A stretch of 64,000 bases of DNA. Origin: Shinella sp. SUS2 (GTDB lineage Bacteria; Pseudomonadota; Alphaproteobacteria; Rhizobiales; Rhizobiaceae). A program made the translations under genes and the position numbers. The notes under the pieces were generated by a model, which was not told the DNA's origin, did not search any database, and worked only from the letters and a program-made list of their open reading frames with translations. Of the stretch, positions 17,673 to 27,413 are shown piece after piece (position 1 is the first letter of the stretch; the number at the start of each line of letters is the position of its first letter). Where the stretch lies: positions 124,001-188,000 of the forward strand of contig NZ_KQ410724.1 of the NCBI RefSeq assembly GCF_001262505.1. The letters are read 5' to 3'.

Positions 17673-18401
17673 CTAGCGAATGGGCGGTTGTTCGATGGAT
17701 TTGGCGCGGCAGCCCGCGCGGTCGACGGCAGGGCAGGTGCGGAAGGAAAGGTCCGTCGTCATGCAGATGCGGATCTCCTCCAGCCGCCCGTCTTCGCAGG
17801 TCACGGCGATGCCCTTGCGATCGAGCCCGGGATTGGCCGCGATGAAGGCGGCCTCCGCCGCATCGGGGGAAAGCCGGGCAACGCCGCGCTGTGGCGCGAG
17901 GTCGGCGGGAATGTCGATGCGCTCGAAGGCCGCGCGGGTCACGGCAAAATAGTCCTTCTGGCTGAGGCCAGAGCAGGAGCCGTGCTTGCGCCACTGGTGG
18001 CCGACCAGCCCCATGGAGGGAATGATGTCGAGCACGGTGCGGCCGAGCTTCTCCGGCACGCGGTCCGGCTGGCGCGTCGGGCAGAATTCCGGGTAGCCGC
18101 GGTCGTTCTGCGGCCAGAGCCCGTGCACGATGAAGCCGTTGTTCTCGCCGCGCCGGCACTGTTGCGTTCGGCCGCCTGCATCGTTGTCCGCGCACCAGGT
18201 CGGTGACCAGGAGAGCGACAGCACGTAGAAATCGAAGCCCGTGCCGAGCGGCACGGCCGCGCGCGTTTCCGGCGCTTTGCGGCTCGCCTCGGTCTTCTGC
18301 TTTTCGGCCGGCTTGTCCTCGCTGCAGCCGGCAAGCGCGACCAGCCCGGCGAGGAGCAGACACAGGGGGCGGGCGAGGGGGAAGGAAGGCGGGCGGCTCA
18401 T
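17673..18401 (-). CDS. Ribonuclease T2 family lipoprotein
   Basis: A 242-residue protein with a lipoprotein signal (lipobox LAGC near residue 27). Both T2 catalytic segments are present: CAS-1 FIVHGLWPQ and CAS-2 HQWRKHGSCSG, giving the catalytic histidines and the conserved Glu position replaced locally by Gln/Trp. T2 enzymes cut single-stranded RNA through a 2',3'-cyclic intermediate; in Gram-negative bacteria they act in the periplasm, probably for phosphate or nucleotide salvage. Paired cysteines for disulfides are visible. It begins 78 bases after rlmJ on the same strand. Confidence 0.9.
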   Translation of the reverse strand: MSRPPSFPLARPLCLLLAGLVALAGCSEDKPAEKQKTEASRKAPETRAAVPLGTGFDFYVLSLSWSPTWCADNDAGGRTQQCRRGENNGFIVHGLWPQNDRGYPEFCPTRQPDRVPEKLGRTVLDIIPSMGLVGHQWRKHGSCSGLSQKDYFAVTRAAFERIDIPADLAPQRGVARLSPDAAEAAFIAANPGLDRKGIAVTCEDGRLEEIRICMTTDLSFRTCPAVDRAGCRAKSIEQPPIR

Positions 18402-18478
18402 CGTTCGGCGGCGGCAGGCAAAGGCGTCATTGAGGTCTCCCGGTTCGGCGCGCGATTGTTGCCGCCGGACGGCAAAGG

Positions 18479-19339
18479 TCAAGAGGCCTTCGTCTCCCCG
18501 GCGATCCAGAAGGCGCGGGCCGAGCCGAAGCGGTCCTGCGCCAGCCGCTCCTTGAGGAAGGGCAGCAGAACGTCGAGTTCCTGCTTCAGCGTATAGGGTG
18601 GATTGACGACGATGAGGCCGGAGCCCGTCAGTCCCGTCGTCTCGCGGTCGCTCTTCACCGAAAGCTCCGCGCAGAGCATCTTGGGGATGCCTGTCTCCTT
18701 CAGCGTCTTGTGGAAGGCGGCGATGGGAGCGTTCTTTTTCAGAGGATACCACAGGCAATAGACCCCGCCGGGAAAGCGGCGCACGGCCTTTTGCAGCCCG
18801 TCGACCAGCCGCTCGTACTCGCCCTCGATCTCGAAGGGCGGATCGACCAGCACGATGCCGCGCTTTTCCTTCGGCGGCAGGTGCGCGCCGAGCGACAGCC
18901 AGCCGTCGAGCCGGGTGATGCGGCTCTGGAAGTCGCCGTCGAACAGGCGATGCAGCGTCTCGTAGTCGTCCGGATGCAGTTCCATGGCGGAGAGCCGGTC
19001 CTGCGGGCGGAAGAGCAGGCGCGCCAGTTTTGGCGAGCCTGGATAATAGGTTAGCCCGCCTTGCGGATTCAACTCGTGAACAGCCTTCAGGTAGGGCGCG
19101 AGAATTTCCGCAACCGCCGCCGGCAGGTCGCCGTCGAGCAGCCGGCCGATGCCGTCGCGCCATTCGCCTGTCTTCTGCGCTTCCCCGCTCGAAAGATCGT
19201 AGAGGCCGATGCCGGCATGGGTGTCGAGCACGCGGAACGCCTTGTCCTTGCCCTGCATGTAGAGGACGAGGCGAGCGAGCACGGCGTGTTTGAGCACATC
19301 CGCGAAATTGCCGGCGTGATAGATGTGGCGGTAGTTCAT
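18479..19339 (-). CDS. rlmJ: 23S rRNA (adenine(2030)-N6)-methyltransferase RlmJ
   Basis: A 286-residue SAM-dependent enzyme that methylates A2030 of 23S rRNA. Family hallmarks: N-terminal MNYRHIYHAGNFADVLKHAVL, the SAM site DTHAGIGLYDL, and the amino-methylase motif DPPFE near residue 165. The start at 19339 is set by the conserved N-terminus; longer reading frames upstream are antisense to the oxidoreductase gene. It is divergent from that gene. Confidence 0.95.
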   Translation of the reverse strand: MNYRHIYHAGNFADVLKHAVLARLVLYMQGKDKAFRVLDTHAGIGLYDLSSGEAQKTGEWRDGIGRLLDGDLPAAVAEILAPYLKAVHELNPQGGLTYYPGSPKLARLLFRPQDRLSAMELHPDDYETLHRLFDGDFQSRITRLDGWLSLGAHLPPKEKRGIVLVDPPFEIEGEYERLVDGLQKAVRRFPGGVYCLWYPLKKNAPIAAFHKTLKETGIPKMLCAELSVKSDRETTGLTGSGLIVVNPPYTLKQELDVLLPFLKERLAQDRFGSARAFWIAGETKAS

Positions 19340-19450
19340 TTGAGGCCCCGTGCGACGCCCACGATCATCCGCGCTGATGCGACGATGAATTGTTGCAATG
19401 GTAGAATGATTTGCCTTTTGGCACTTCGTGCTCTGCAATATAGAAAAGCC

Positions 19451-21565
19451 ATGAACGTTGCGACCCCCCATCTCGGAAAACCGCGTATCGGCCACTCGGC
19501 CTGTCCGCATGACTGTCCCTCCACCTGCGCTCTCGATGTCGAGATCGGCGCAGACGGACGCATCGGCCGCGTCAAGGGCAGCGCCGACAACAGCTACACG
19601 GCCGGCGTCATCTGCGCCAAGGTCGCCCGCTATGCCGATCGCCTCTACCATCCGGACCGGTTGATGAAGCCGCTGGTGCGCAGGGGCGAGAAGGGCGGCG
19701 GCGAATGGGCCGACATTTCCTGGGAGGCGGCGCTCGACGCCATTGCGGAAAGCTTCGTCAAGGCCGAGCAGGCCCATGGCAGCGAGGCGGTCTGGCCTTA
19801 TTATTATGCCGGAACGATGGGTCTGGTGCAGCGCGATTCCATCGAGCGTCTGCGTCATGCGAAACGCTATTCCGGCTTCTTCGATTCGATTTGCACCAAT
19901 CCCGCCTGGACCGGCTTTTCCATGGGCGCCGGAACGTTGCGCGGACCCGATCCGCGCGAGATGGCAAAATCGGACTGCGTGGTGATCTGGGGCACAAACG
20001 CCGTCTCCACCCAGGTCAACGTGATGACCCATGCGGTGAAGGCGCGCAAGGAGCGGGGGGCGAAGATCGTCGTTGTCGACATTTACGACAACCCTACGAT
20101 GAAGCAGGCCGACCTTGCATTAAAACTTCGGCCCGGCACCGATGCCGCGCTCGCCTGCGCCGTCATGCATGTCGCCTTCCGCGACGGTTATGCCGACCGT
20201 GCCTATATGGAGGCATTCGCCGACGACCCGGCCGGTCTCGAGACGCATCTTGCCAGCCGCAATCCGGCCTGGGCGGCCGGAATCACCGGTCTGACGGTGG
20301 ACGAAATCGAGGCCTTCGCCGCTCTCGTTGGGCAAACAAAACGGAGTTTTTTCCGCCTCGGCTATGGTTTTACCCGCAGCCGCAACGGTGCCGTCTCCAT
20401 GCATGCGGCGCTCTCCATCGCCACCGTGCTCGGTTCCTGGCAGTATGAGGGCGGCGGTGCGTTCCACAGCAATTCCGCGATCTTCCATCTACGCAAGGGC
20501 GAGCTGACAGGCGCGAAGCTCGTCGATCCCGATATCCGCATGCTCGACCAGTCGCAGATCGGTCGCATCCTGACAGGCGATGCCGTCGCGTTGCGCGGGC
20601 GCGGCCCGGTCAACGCCATGCTGATCCAGAACACCAATCCGGCGAATGTCGCGCCGGAGCAACGCCTGGTGAAGCAGGGCTTTCTGCGCGACGACCTTTT
20701 CGTGGCGGTGCACGAGCATTTCATGACCGATACGGCGAAGCTTGCCGATATCGTGCTGCCGGCCACCATGTTCGTCGAGCATGACGACATCTATCGCGGC
20801 GGTGGCCACCAGCACATCCTGCTCGGGCCGAAGCTCGTCGAGCCGCCCGAAACGGTACGCACCAATCTTTTCGTCATCGAAGAGCTCGCCAGGCGTCTCG
20901 GCGTCGGCGACATGCCGGGCTTCGGGCTTTCCGAGCAGGAGCACATCACCCGCATGCTGCCCTACTACGAGCGGGATTTCGACGGCCTGAAGGAGGAGAA
21001 GTGGATCGACTGTCAGCCGGATTTCGAAACCGCACATTTTTCCAAGGGCTTCGGCTTTCCCGATGGCAAGTTCCGCTTCCGGCCGAACTGGACGAACACG
21101 CCCGCGCCCAACCGGCCGCCGAAGGTGCTCGGCGCCTTCGGTCCGCATGAGGCGCTGCCGACCTTCCCGGATCATGTGGCGATCATCGAGACGCCGGATG
21201 GGGATCACCCCTTCCGTCTCGCCACGTCGCCTGCCCGAACCTTCCTCAACTCGACCTTCACGGAGACGAAGGGCTCGCGCGAACGCGAGGGCCGGCCGGA
21301 GGTGATGATCCATCCCGAGGATGCGGCGGCGCGCGGTGTAGCCGAGGGTGATATCGTGCAGCTTGGCAACGTCCGCGGCGACATCCGCCTGCACGCCAAG
21401 GTGACAGACAGCGTGAAGCCGGGTGTACTGATCGCCGAAGGGATCTGGCCGAATTCCGCCCATCTCGACGGGGAGGGCATCAATGTCCTGACCGGCGCCG
21501 ACCCGGTCGCGCCCTATGGTGGCGCTGCCTTCCACGACAACCGCGTCTGGCTGCGCAAGGCCTGA
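19451..21565 (+). CDS. Molybdopterin-dependent oxidoreductase, DMSO reductase superfamily
   Basis: A 704-residue enzyme of the bis-molybdopterin guanine dinucleotide family. The N-terminus carries a [4Fe-4S] ligand set (SACPHDCPSTCALDV, then GVICAK). Motifs of the molybdopterin-binding domains follow (VIWGTNAVSTQ, the LPATMFVEHDD region), and a C-terminal dinucleotide-binding domain ends near VAPYGGAAFHDNRVW. There is no Tat signal, so it is likely cytoplasmic, like BisC- or formate dehydrogenase-like soluble members. The substrate is unknown. The gene downstream, a Nudix hydrolase, starts 20 bases later. Confidence 0.9.
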   Translation: MNVATPHLGKPRIGHSACPHDCPSTCALDVEIGADGRIGRVKGSADNSYTAGVICAKVARYADRLYHPDRLMKPLVRRGEKGGGEWADISWEAALDAIAESFVKAEQAHGSEAVWPYYYAGTMGLVQRDSIERLRHAKRYSGFFDSICTNPAWTGFSMGAGTLRGPDPREMAKSDCVVIWGTNAVSTQVNVMTHAVKARKERGAKIVVVDIYDNPTMKQADLALKLRPGTDAALACAVMHVAFRDGYADRAYMEAFADDPAGLETHLASRNPAWAAGITGLTVDEIEAFAALVGQTKRSFFRLGYGFTRSRNGAVSMHAALSIATVLGSWQYEGGGAFHSNSAIFHLRKGELTGAKLVDPDIRMLDQSQIGRILTGDAVALRGRGPVNAMLIQNTNPANVAPEQRLVKQGFLRDDLFVAVHEHFMTDTAKLADIVLPATMFVEHDDIYRGGGHQHILLGPKLVEPPETVRTNLFVIEELARRLGVGDMPGFGLSEQEHITRMLPYYERDFDGLKEEKWIDCQPDFETAHFSKGFGFPDGKFRFRPNWTNTPAPNRPPKVLGAFGPHEALPTFPDHVAIIETPDGDHPFRLATSPARTFLNSTFTETKGSREREGRPEVMIHPEDAAARGVAEGDIVQLGNVRGDIRLHAKVTDSVKPGVLIAEGIWPNSAHLDGEGINVLTGADPVAPYGGAAFHDNRVWLRKA

Positions 21566-21585
21566 ACGTCACGCAAGGATTTTTC

Positions 21586-22182
21586 ATGACGTCCGACATG
21601 TCCTCCGCCGTCCGTATCGTCGATCAGCAGACGGTCTGGAAGCGCTTCATCCATCTTCGCACTGTCGTGGTCGAGCAGAGGCGGGCGGACGGCCGGGTGG
21701 AGCAGCTGGATCGCGAGGTGCACGACCATGGCCCGGCGGCCTGCGTGCTGCTGGTCGATCCGGTCCGCCAGTCGGTCATCCTGGTGCGGCAGTTCCGTCC
21801 CGGCGCCTTCTTCGGCGGCCATCCGGACGGTTTCCTTGCGGAAGTGCCGGCGGGCCTGCTCGACGACGACGCGCCCGAGGCGGCCGTCGCTCGCGAGGCG
21901 ATGGAGGAGACCGGCTATGCGGTGCGCGACGTGCGCCACCTCTTCGACATCTATTCCAGCCCCGGCACGCTGACGGAGCGCGTCGGCTGCTTCGTTGCCC
22001 GTATCGACGCGACGGCGCGTGACGGCGAGGGCGGCGGCGTCGACGGGGAGGGCGAGGATATCGAGGTCGTCGAACTGCCGATCGACGAAGCCTACGGCCT
22101 CATCGCCACCGGTGGCATCCAGGATGCGAAGACCATCGTCATGCTGCAATGGCTGATGCTGCACCGTGGGGAGTTCGGCTGA
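21586..22182 (+). CDS. Nudix hydrolase, sugar-nucleotide/ADP-ribose pyrophosphatase type
   Basis: A 198-residue Nudix protein resembling NudK/ADP-ribose pyrophosphatases. The Nudix box runs through AGLLDDDAPEAAVAREAMEE; the metal-binding REAMEETGY segment is intact, while the first part is one residue short and has Asp where Glu is usual. FDIYSSPGTLTERV is the loop typical of ADP-sugar pyrophosphatases. It likely hydrolyses ADP-ribose, GDP-mannose or similar substrates to sugar phosphate plus nucleotide. It is probably co-transcribed with the upstream oxidoreductase. Confidence 0.87.
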   Translation: MTSDMSSAVRIVDQQTVWKRFIHLRTVVVEQRRADGRVEQLDREVHDHGPAACVLLVDPVRQSVILVRQFRPGAFFGGHPDGFLAEVPAGLLDDDAPEAAVAREAMEETGYAVRDVRHLFDIYSSPGTLTERVGCFVARIDATARDGEGGGVDGEGEDIEVVELPIDEAYGLIATGGIQDAKTIVMLQWLMLHRGEFG

Positions 22183-22252
22183 TCCCTCGCCGGGATCATG
22201 TTCGCGGTCGGGATGCAGAACGTTTCCGGGGCGCGGCTGGAAGCAAGGCGTA

Positions 22253-22390
22253 GCCCCTCACCCTGGCCCTCGCCTCGCAAGCGGGGAGAGGGGACGTGCC
22301 CCACGAACCGGTGATGACGAAGGAAAACGGTGCGGCATATCCCCTTCGCCCCGCTTGCGGGGAGAAGGTGGCGGCAGCCGGATGAGGGGC
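22253..22390 (+). repeat. RIME-type intergenic mosaic element, copy 2
   Basis: Same orientation and ends as copy 1 (GCCCCTCACCCT ... CCGGATGAGGGGC), with two GCGGGGAGA-type hairpins. It lies between the Nudix gene and aspS. Confidence 0.85.
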
Positions 22391-22529
22391 GGGGACAGCC
22401 GGCACCCTCCCGGCAAAAGACCCGCAAGCCTTGACAAACAGCGTCGGCCATGCGCTTTTCCGCGCGATTTTTCTTGGTCGCCGCGCCGGGTTCTTCCCGC
22501 GCGGCCTATCAGCATTTCAGGATACCACG

Positions 22530-24320
22530 ATGCACCGTTACCGCAGCCACACCTGCGCCGCCCTCCGCAAGTCCGATGTCGGCCAGACCGTCCGTCTTTC
22601 CGGCTGGGTTCACCGCGTTCGAGATCATGGCGGCGTGCTCTTCATCGACCTGCGCGACCATTACGGCATCACCCAGGTCGTCGCCGATCCCGATTCGCCG
22701 GCCTTCAAGAAAGCCGAGACCGTGCGCGGCGAATGGGTGATCCGCATCGACGGTCTCGTCAAGGCACGCACCGAGGATACCGTCAACAAGGGCATGCCGA
22801 CCGGCGAGATCGAGCTCTACGCGCAGGACATCGAAGTCCTCTCGGCCGCCAAGGAACTGCCGCTGCCGGTCTTCGGCGAGCCGGACTATCCGGAAGACGT
22901 GCGCCTGAAGTACCGCTTCATCGACCTGCGCCGCGAGACGCTGCACAAGAACATCGTCAAGCGCACGCAGATCATCTCCTCCATGCGCAAGGGCATGGGT
23001 GAGGCGGGTTTTGCTGAATACACGACGCCGATCCTGACCGCCTCCTCGCCCGAGGGCGCGCGCGACTTCCTCGTGCCCTCGCGCATCCACGAAGGCAAGT
23101 TCTTCGCGCTGCCGCAGGCCCCACAGCAGTACAAGCAGCTGCTGATGGTTGCCGGTTTCGACCGCTACTTCCAGATCGCGCCGTGCTTCCGCGACGAAGA
23201 TCCGCGTGCCGACCGCCTGCCGGGCGAATTCTATCAGCTCGACGTCGAGATGAGCTTCGTCACCCAGGAAGACGTCTGGGAGACCATGGAGCCAATGATG
23301 ACGGCCGTTTTCGAAGAATTCGCCGAAGGCAAGCCGGTCACCAAGAAGTGGCCGCGCATCCCCTATGACGAGGCGATCCGCAAGTATGGCTCCGACAAGC
23401 CGGACCTTCGCAACCCGATCGTCATGCAGGCCGTCACCGATCATTTCGCCGGTTCCGGTTTCAAGGTCTTCGCGAACATGATCGCCTCGAACCCGAAGGT
23501 CCAGGTCTGGGCGATCCCGGCCAAGACCGGCGGTTCCCGTGCCTTCTGCGATCGCATGAACGCCTGGGCACAGTCGATGGGCCAGCCCGGCCTCGGCTAC
23601 ATCTTCTGGCGCAAGGAGGGCGAGAAGCTCGAAGGCGCCGGCCCGCTTGCCAAGAACATCGGCGAAGAGCGCACGGAAGCCGTCCGTCAGCAGCTCGGTC
23701 TCGATGACGGCGATGCCTGCTTCTTCGTCGCCGGCGATCCCGCGAAGTTCTACAAGTTCGCCGGCGAAGCCCGCACGCGCGCCGGCGAGGAGCTGAACCT
23801 CGTCGACCGCGATCGCTTCGAAATGTGCTGGATCGTCGATTTCCCGTTCTACGAATACAACGAAGACGAAAAGAAGATCGACTTCGCGCACAACCCCTTC
23901 TCCATGCCGCAGGGCGGCCTCGAGGCCTTCGACAGCAAGGATCCGCTGGAGCTGAAGGCCTACCAGTATGACGCGGTCTGCAACGGCTTCGAAATCGCCT
24001 CGGGCTCGATCCGTAACCAGTCGCCGGAACTGATGGTCAAGGCCTTCGAGAAGGTCGGCCTCTCGCAGGGCGACGTGGAAGAGCGCTTCGGCGGCCTCTA
24101 CCGCGCCTTCCAGTACGGTGCTCCGCCGCACGGCGGTTGCGCCTTCGGCATCGACCGCGTGGTTATGCTGCTCGTCGGCGCGAAGAACCTGCGCGAGATC
24201 TCGCTGTTCCCGATGAACCAGCAGGCACAGGACCTCCTCATGAACGCCCCGTCGCCGGCCGCCCCGGCGCAGCTGCGGGAACTGGCGCTGCGCGTCGTTC
24301 CCTCGCAGAAGAAGGACTGA
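22530..24320 (+). CDS. aspS: Aspartate-tRNA ligase
   Basis: A 596-residue class IIb synthetase: N-terminal OB-fold anticodon-binding domain ([26 protein letters not shown]), then the catalytic core with motif 2 ([20 protein letters not shown]), a bacterial GAD insertion domain (about residues 290-420), and motif 3 (GIDRVVMLL). In alphaproteobacteria this enzyme is typically non-discriminating and also charges tRNA-Asn, to be amidated by GatCAB; that is family knowledge, not visible here. The start at 22530 gives the conserved [13 protein letters not shown]. Confidence 0.97.
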   Translation: MHRYRSHTCAALRKSDVGQTVRLSGWVHRVRDHGGVLFIDLRDHYGITQVVADPDSPAFKKAETVRGEWVIRIDGLVKARTEDTVNKGMPTGEIELYAQDIEVLSAAKELPLPVFGEPDYPEDVRLKYRFIDLRRETLHKNIVKRTQIISSMRKGMGEAGFAEYTTPILTASSPEGARDFLVPSRIHEGKFFALPQAPQQYKQLLMVAGFDRYFQIAPCFRDEDPRADRLPGEFYQLDVEMSFVTQEDVWETMEPMMTAVFEEFAEGKPVTKKWPRIPYDEAIRKYGSDKPDLRNPIVMQAVTDHFAGSGFKVFANMIASNPKVQVWAIPAKTGGSRAFCDRMNAWAQSMGQPGLGYIFWRKEGEKLEGAGPLAKNIGEERTEAVRQQLGLDDGDACFFVAGDPAKFYKFAGEARTRAGEELNLVDRDRFEMCWIVDFPFYEYNEDEKKIDFAHNPFSMPQGGLEAFDSKDPLELKAYQYDAVCNGFEIASGSIRNQSPELMVKAFEKVGLSQGDVEERFGGLYRAFQYGAPPHGGCAFGIDRVVMLLVGAKNLREISLFPMNQQAQDLLMNAPSPAAPAQLRELALRVVPSQKKD

Positions 24321-24342
24321 GCCTTCGCGGCTGTCTCCTGTG

Positions 24343-24376
24343 AAAGGGCCGGTGGAAACACCGGCCCTTTCCTTTT
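24343..24376 (+). terminator. Intrinsic terminator after aspS
   Basis: A 12-bp stem AAAGGGCCGGTG / CACCGGCCCTTT with a GAAA loop, followed by CCTTTT, 22 bases after the stop. Confidence 0.9.
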
Positions 24377-24502
24377 GCGCGGACGCCACAATGCCGTGAA
24401 TTCGCCGCCAGTCGATCCCAATTCGGCGCACAATCAGTCGAAATGCACCCCTAGCGTGAAGATGCGCCCGAAAGAGGCGATTCACGACTGGAGGGACTTT
24501 TC

Positions 24503-25933
24503 ATGACATCGACGGAAGCGGACGATCCCATTCCCGTATCGAGCAGGCAGATGCCGCCCATCGAGCCGCGCGGCAATCTTGCCACGTTCCTGCGCTCGCC
24601 CGGCGTCAAATTCATCATGATCGGCATCATTTCGGTGGCGCTGCTGGTGCCGCTGCTCCTGGTCTGGGGCCTGACGGAGGAGCGCGCACAGCGCGCGGCC
24701 GATGTCTCGCGGCGCATCGCCAACGGCTGGGGCGGCGACCAGGCGATCAACGGCCCCTATCTTGCGGTACCCTTCGAGGTCGAGCGCAGCCGCACGATGG
24801 ATGCGCGCACGGTCGTCGAGCGGGTGACCGAATGGGTGCTCGTCATGCCGGAAACACTCGACGTGACGGCCGATCTGAAGGCGGAGGAGCGCAAGCTCTC
24901 CATCTACACGCTGCCGGTCTATAACGGCGCGCTGACGTTGAAGGGCCGCTTTGCCGGCAACATCCTGCAGGACCTTGCGCAATTCGACGGCACGCCGCAG
25001 CTCGACCGGGCGTTTCTGGTGCTCAACATCAACGACATCACCGGCATCCGCTCCGATGCCGGTGTGAGGATCGACAACGGGGTCGCGCGTCCGTTCGATC
25101 CCGGCATGCGGCAGATTTCCGCGATGGCGAGCACGGGCGTGGAGGGTTATGCCACACCACAAACGAGCGCAGGCGTGCACCGGTTCATCGAACGCCCGCT
25201 CATCGAAAACGGTTTCGTCTTCGAGATCGCCCTGTCGCTCAACGGTTCGCGCAGCTTCGCCGTCGCGCCCGCCGGCCAGACGACGACCTTTTCGGCCAAG
25301 GCGAACTGGCCGCATCCCGGTTTCGAAGGCCTCTTCCTGCCGGAGCAGAAGACCGTCACCGCGTCGGATTTTTCGGCCAAGTGGACGATCCCCTATCTCG
25401 CCCGTGGCATCGATCGCGTCGCTGCCGGCCCGACCCTGCCGTTGTCGGGCAGCATGATGAGCATCAACCTCGTGGAGCCCGTGCAGTTCTATCAGGTGGT
25501 GTCGCGGACGCTGAAATACTCGATCGGCTTCATTTCGCTCGTCTTTCTCGCCGTCTTCGTCGTGGAGCTGAAGGGCGGGCGCATGGTGCACTGGATCCAG
25601 TATGTGCTGACGGGGCTTGCGCTCATCGTGTTCTACGTGCTGCTTCTGGCGCTTGCCGAACACACCGGTTTCACCATCGCCTATGCCGCAGCCTCGCTTG
25701 CCACGACCCTGTTGATCGCCGCCTATCTCGGCAGCGCGACGGGCAGCCGCAGGAACGGCCTGTCGCTCGGCGCGGTGCTGCTCTCGGCCTATGGCGTCAT
25801 GTATCTGGTGCTGCGCGAGGACGAATACGCGCTGCTCGCCGGCGCGCTGATCTCCTTCGTCACCATCGCAGCGACGATGTACGCGACGCGCCGCGTCGAA
25901 TGGTCGGTGCCGCAGGCGGCCCCGGCTCACTGA
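24503..25933 (+). CDS. creD: Cell envelope integrity protein CreD
   Basis: A 476-residue inner-membrane protein: one N-terminal transmembrane segment (about residues 35-55), a large periplasmic domain, and a cluster of about five C-terminal transmembrane helices (from about residue 335). This is the CreD topology; family members are linked to envelope homeostasis and beta-lactam or colicin phenotypes through the CreBC system. No creB or creC gene is adjacent. The gene is monocistronic, flanked by terminators. Confidence 0.88.
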   Translation: MTSTEADDPIPVSSRQMPPIEPRGNLATFLRSPGVKFIMIGIISVALLVPLLLVWGLTEERAQRAADVSRRIANGWGGDQAINGPYLAVPFEVERSRTMDARTVVERVTEWVLVMPETLDVTADLKAEERKLSIYTLPVYNGALTLKGRFAGNILQDLAQFDGTPQLDRAFLVLNINDITGIRSDAGVRIDNGVARPFDPGMRQISAMASTGVEGYATPQTSAGVHRFIERPLIENGFVFEIALSLNGSRSFAVAPAGQTTTFSAKANWPHPGFEGLFLPEQKTVTASDFSAKWTIPYLARGIDRVAAGPTLPLSGSMMSINLVEPVQFYQVVSRTLKYSIGFISLVFLAVFVVELKGGRMVHWIQYVLTGLALIVFYVLLLALAEHTGFTIAYAAASLATTLLIAAYLGSATGSRRNGLSLGAVLLSAYGVMYLVLREDEYALLAGALISFVTIAATMYATRRVEWSVPQAAPAH

Positions 25934-25951
25934 GGCAAGTCTCTCAACGCA

Positions 25952-25987
25952 AAAGGCCCGGAGCGTCAGCTCCGGGCCTTTCCTTTT
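25952..25987 (+). terminator. Intrinsic terminator after creD
   Basis: A 13-bp stem AAAGGCCCGGAGC / GCTCCGGGCCTTT, GTCA loop, then CCTTTT. The A-run on the left side allows it also to stop the convergent gene at 26008. Confidence 0.9.
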
Positions 25988-26007
25988 CGGTCGATCAACC
26001 GAATGTC

Positions 26008-27204
26008 TTACATCTCGTCGTTGGCCGTAACCGTGACGCCGAGAACCTGCGGGATGGTCTGCGGTGCACCCATGGCGGCGCCCATGATCATCGGGAACGG
26101 TACCGGCTCCTTCGGCTCGGCGCTGATCGTGATGCTCTTGGGATCGTCGAGATAGGCGTTGGCGGCTTCCGCGATCTGGTTCTGCAGATCCGGCATGTTC
26201 AGCTGGGCGAGCATGATCGGGATGAGGCCCTTCAGCGACTGGGCCATCTGGTCGCCGGAAACGCCCTGCTCGCTGCCGGCATAGTCAAGCAGCTTCTTGG
26301 TGATCGAGGCGTCTTCGAAGGAGATGGAGGCGCTGTTGAAGGTCAGCTGCTGCACGAGGCCCATCATGGACATGCCCATGGCGGCGTTGGCCTCTTCCTT
26401 GTTCGGATTGGCTTCGGCGGCCTTGATGGCCTCCTGCATGCTCTTCAGGAAGTCGAGCGTGTAGCCGGAGAACTCCAGCGCCAGGTTGAGACGGCCGACA
26501 TCCTTGAAGTCGAAGGCGTATTCGTCGACGGCGAGCTTGCCGCTGGCAAGTTCCCAGCTGCCCGACATCGAGACCTTGCCTTCCAGTGTCTGCATGTTCA
26601 GCTTGGCGAGCGTGTCCTTGGCCTTCGGGTCTTCGACCGAGGTGAGGTCGGCCTTCAGGTCCGACAGCGTGGCGTCGAATTCGAGGCCGGCATCGGCGTC
26701 CATGCGCTTGATGTTCGCCTCCATGCCGGACATGGAGAAGACTTCCTTGCCCTTGGAGGTGACGGAGACCGGGCCGGCGGTGGCCGATTCGTACATCAGC
26801 AGCGATTCCAGCGTGCCGGGAACGACCGTGCCGGGAATGATGACGCCGTTGATGGCGATGTCCTTAGCCGAAACCGTGGCATCCGCTTCGGTGACGTTGA
26901 TGTCCTGGAACGAAACGGTCTCGACGGTGTAGCCGCCTTCGCCGTCTTCCTCGACGCCATCCATGGTGATGGTGCCGAGCTTGACCGGGGCTTCCGAGCC
27001 GGTGGCCTTCAGTTCGGCGCTGTCCAGCGTCACGGTCGAGCCGTCGACGGCGACGTTCGAGGAGCTGATGGTGACGCCGCTCGTGGCATAGGTGGCATTC
27101 AGCTTGGCCAGCAGATCCGCGCCATCGAGCGCGAAGGCGGGGCTTGCCAGGGAGGCGAGCGCGGCGCCGGCGAGGAGGGTGCGGAAATGGGAGGTGCGCA
27201 TCAT
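26008..27204 (-). CDS. Hypothetical exported protein
   Basis: A 398-residue protein with a Sec signal peptide (cleavage after AFA near residue 26). The mature chain is acidic, with repeated beta-strand segments of the form TVTLDSAEL and VETVSFQDINV in the first half and helical stretches later. It resembles in overall style the secreted DUF945-like or AsmA-like proteins, but I cannot assign a family. It is likely periplasmic. Standalone, with parC divergent upstream. Confidence 0.72.
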   Translation of the reverse strand: MMRTSHFRTLLAGAALASLASPAFALDGADLLAKLNATYATSGVTISSSNVAVDGSTVTLDSAELKATGSEAPVKLGTITMDGVEEDGEGGYTVETVSFQDINVTEADATVSAKDIAINGVIIPGTVVPGTLESLLMYESATAGPVSVTSKGKEVFSMSGMEANIKRMDADAGLEFDATLSDLKADLTSVEDPKAKDTLAKLNMQTLEGKVSMSGSWELASGKLAVDEYAFDFKDVGRLNLALEFSGYTLDFLKSMQEAIKAAEANPNKEEANAAMGMSMMGLVQQLTFNSASISFEDASITKKLLDYAGSEQGVSGDQMAQSLKGLIPIMLAQLNMPDLQNQIAEAANAYLDDPKSITISAEPKEPVPFPMIMGAAMGAPQTIPQVLGVTVTANDEM

Positions 27205-27413
27205 GTTAGGCTCTCTTTCTGGATTTTTGGACGGCTGCCTTGCCGTTACCGCATCTATACGTGCGGCGCGGCGACTATATTCGGGCCGTTGGAACTTTCC
27301 ATGGAAATCTCTGCCGCCGGCCGGATTTCCGACTTAGGCTTTACAAAGCGCTATCCACAGGCTGAACGCCCGGTTTCCTTGCCGCGAATCGGCAGGAACG
27401 CTAGTCAAGACCC

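Noticed and set aside
19340..20032. N-terminal extension of rlmJ
   Set aside because: The family N-terminus MNYRHIYHAGNF is at 19339; the upstream frame is antisense to the oxidoreductase gene.
22509..24485. A 658-codon minus-strand frame opposite aspS
   Set aside because: Antisense shadow; aspS has all class II synthetase motifs.
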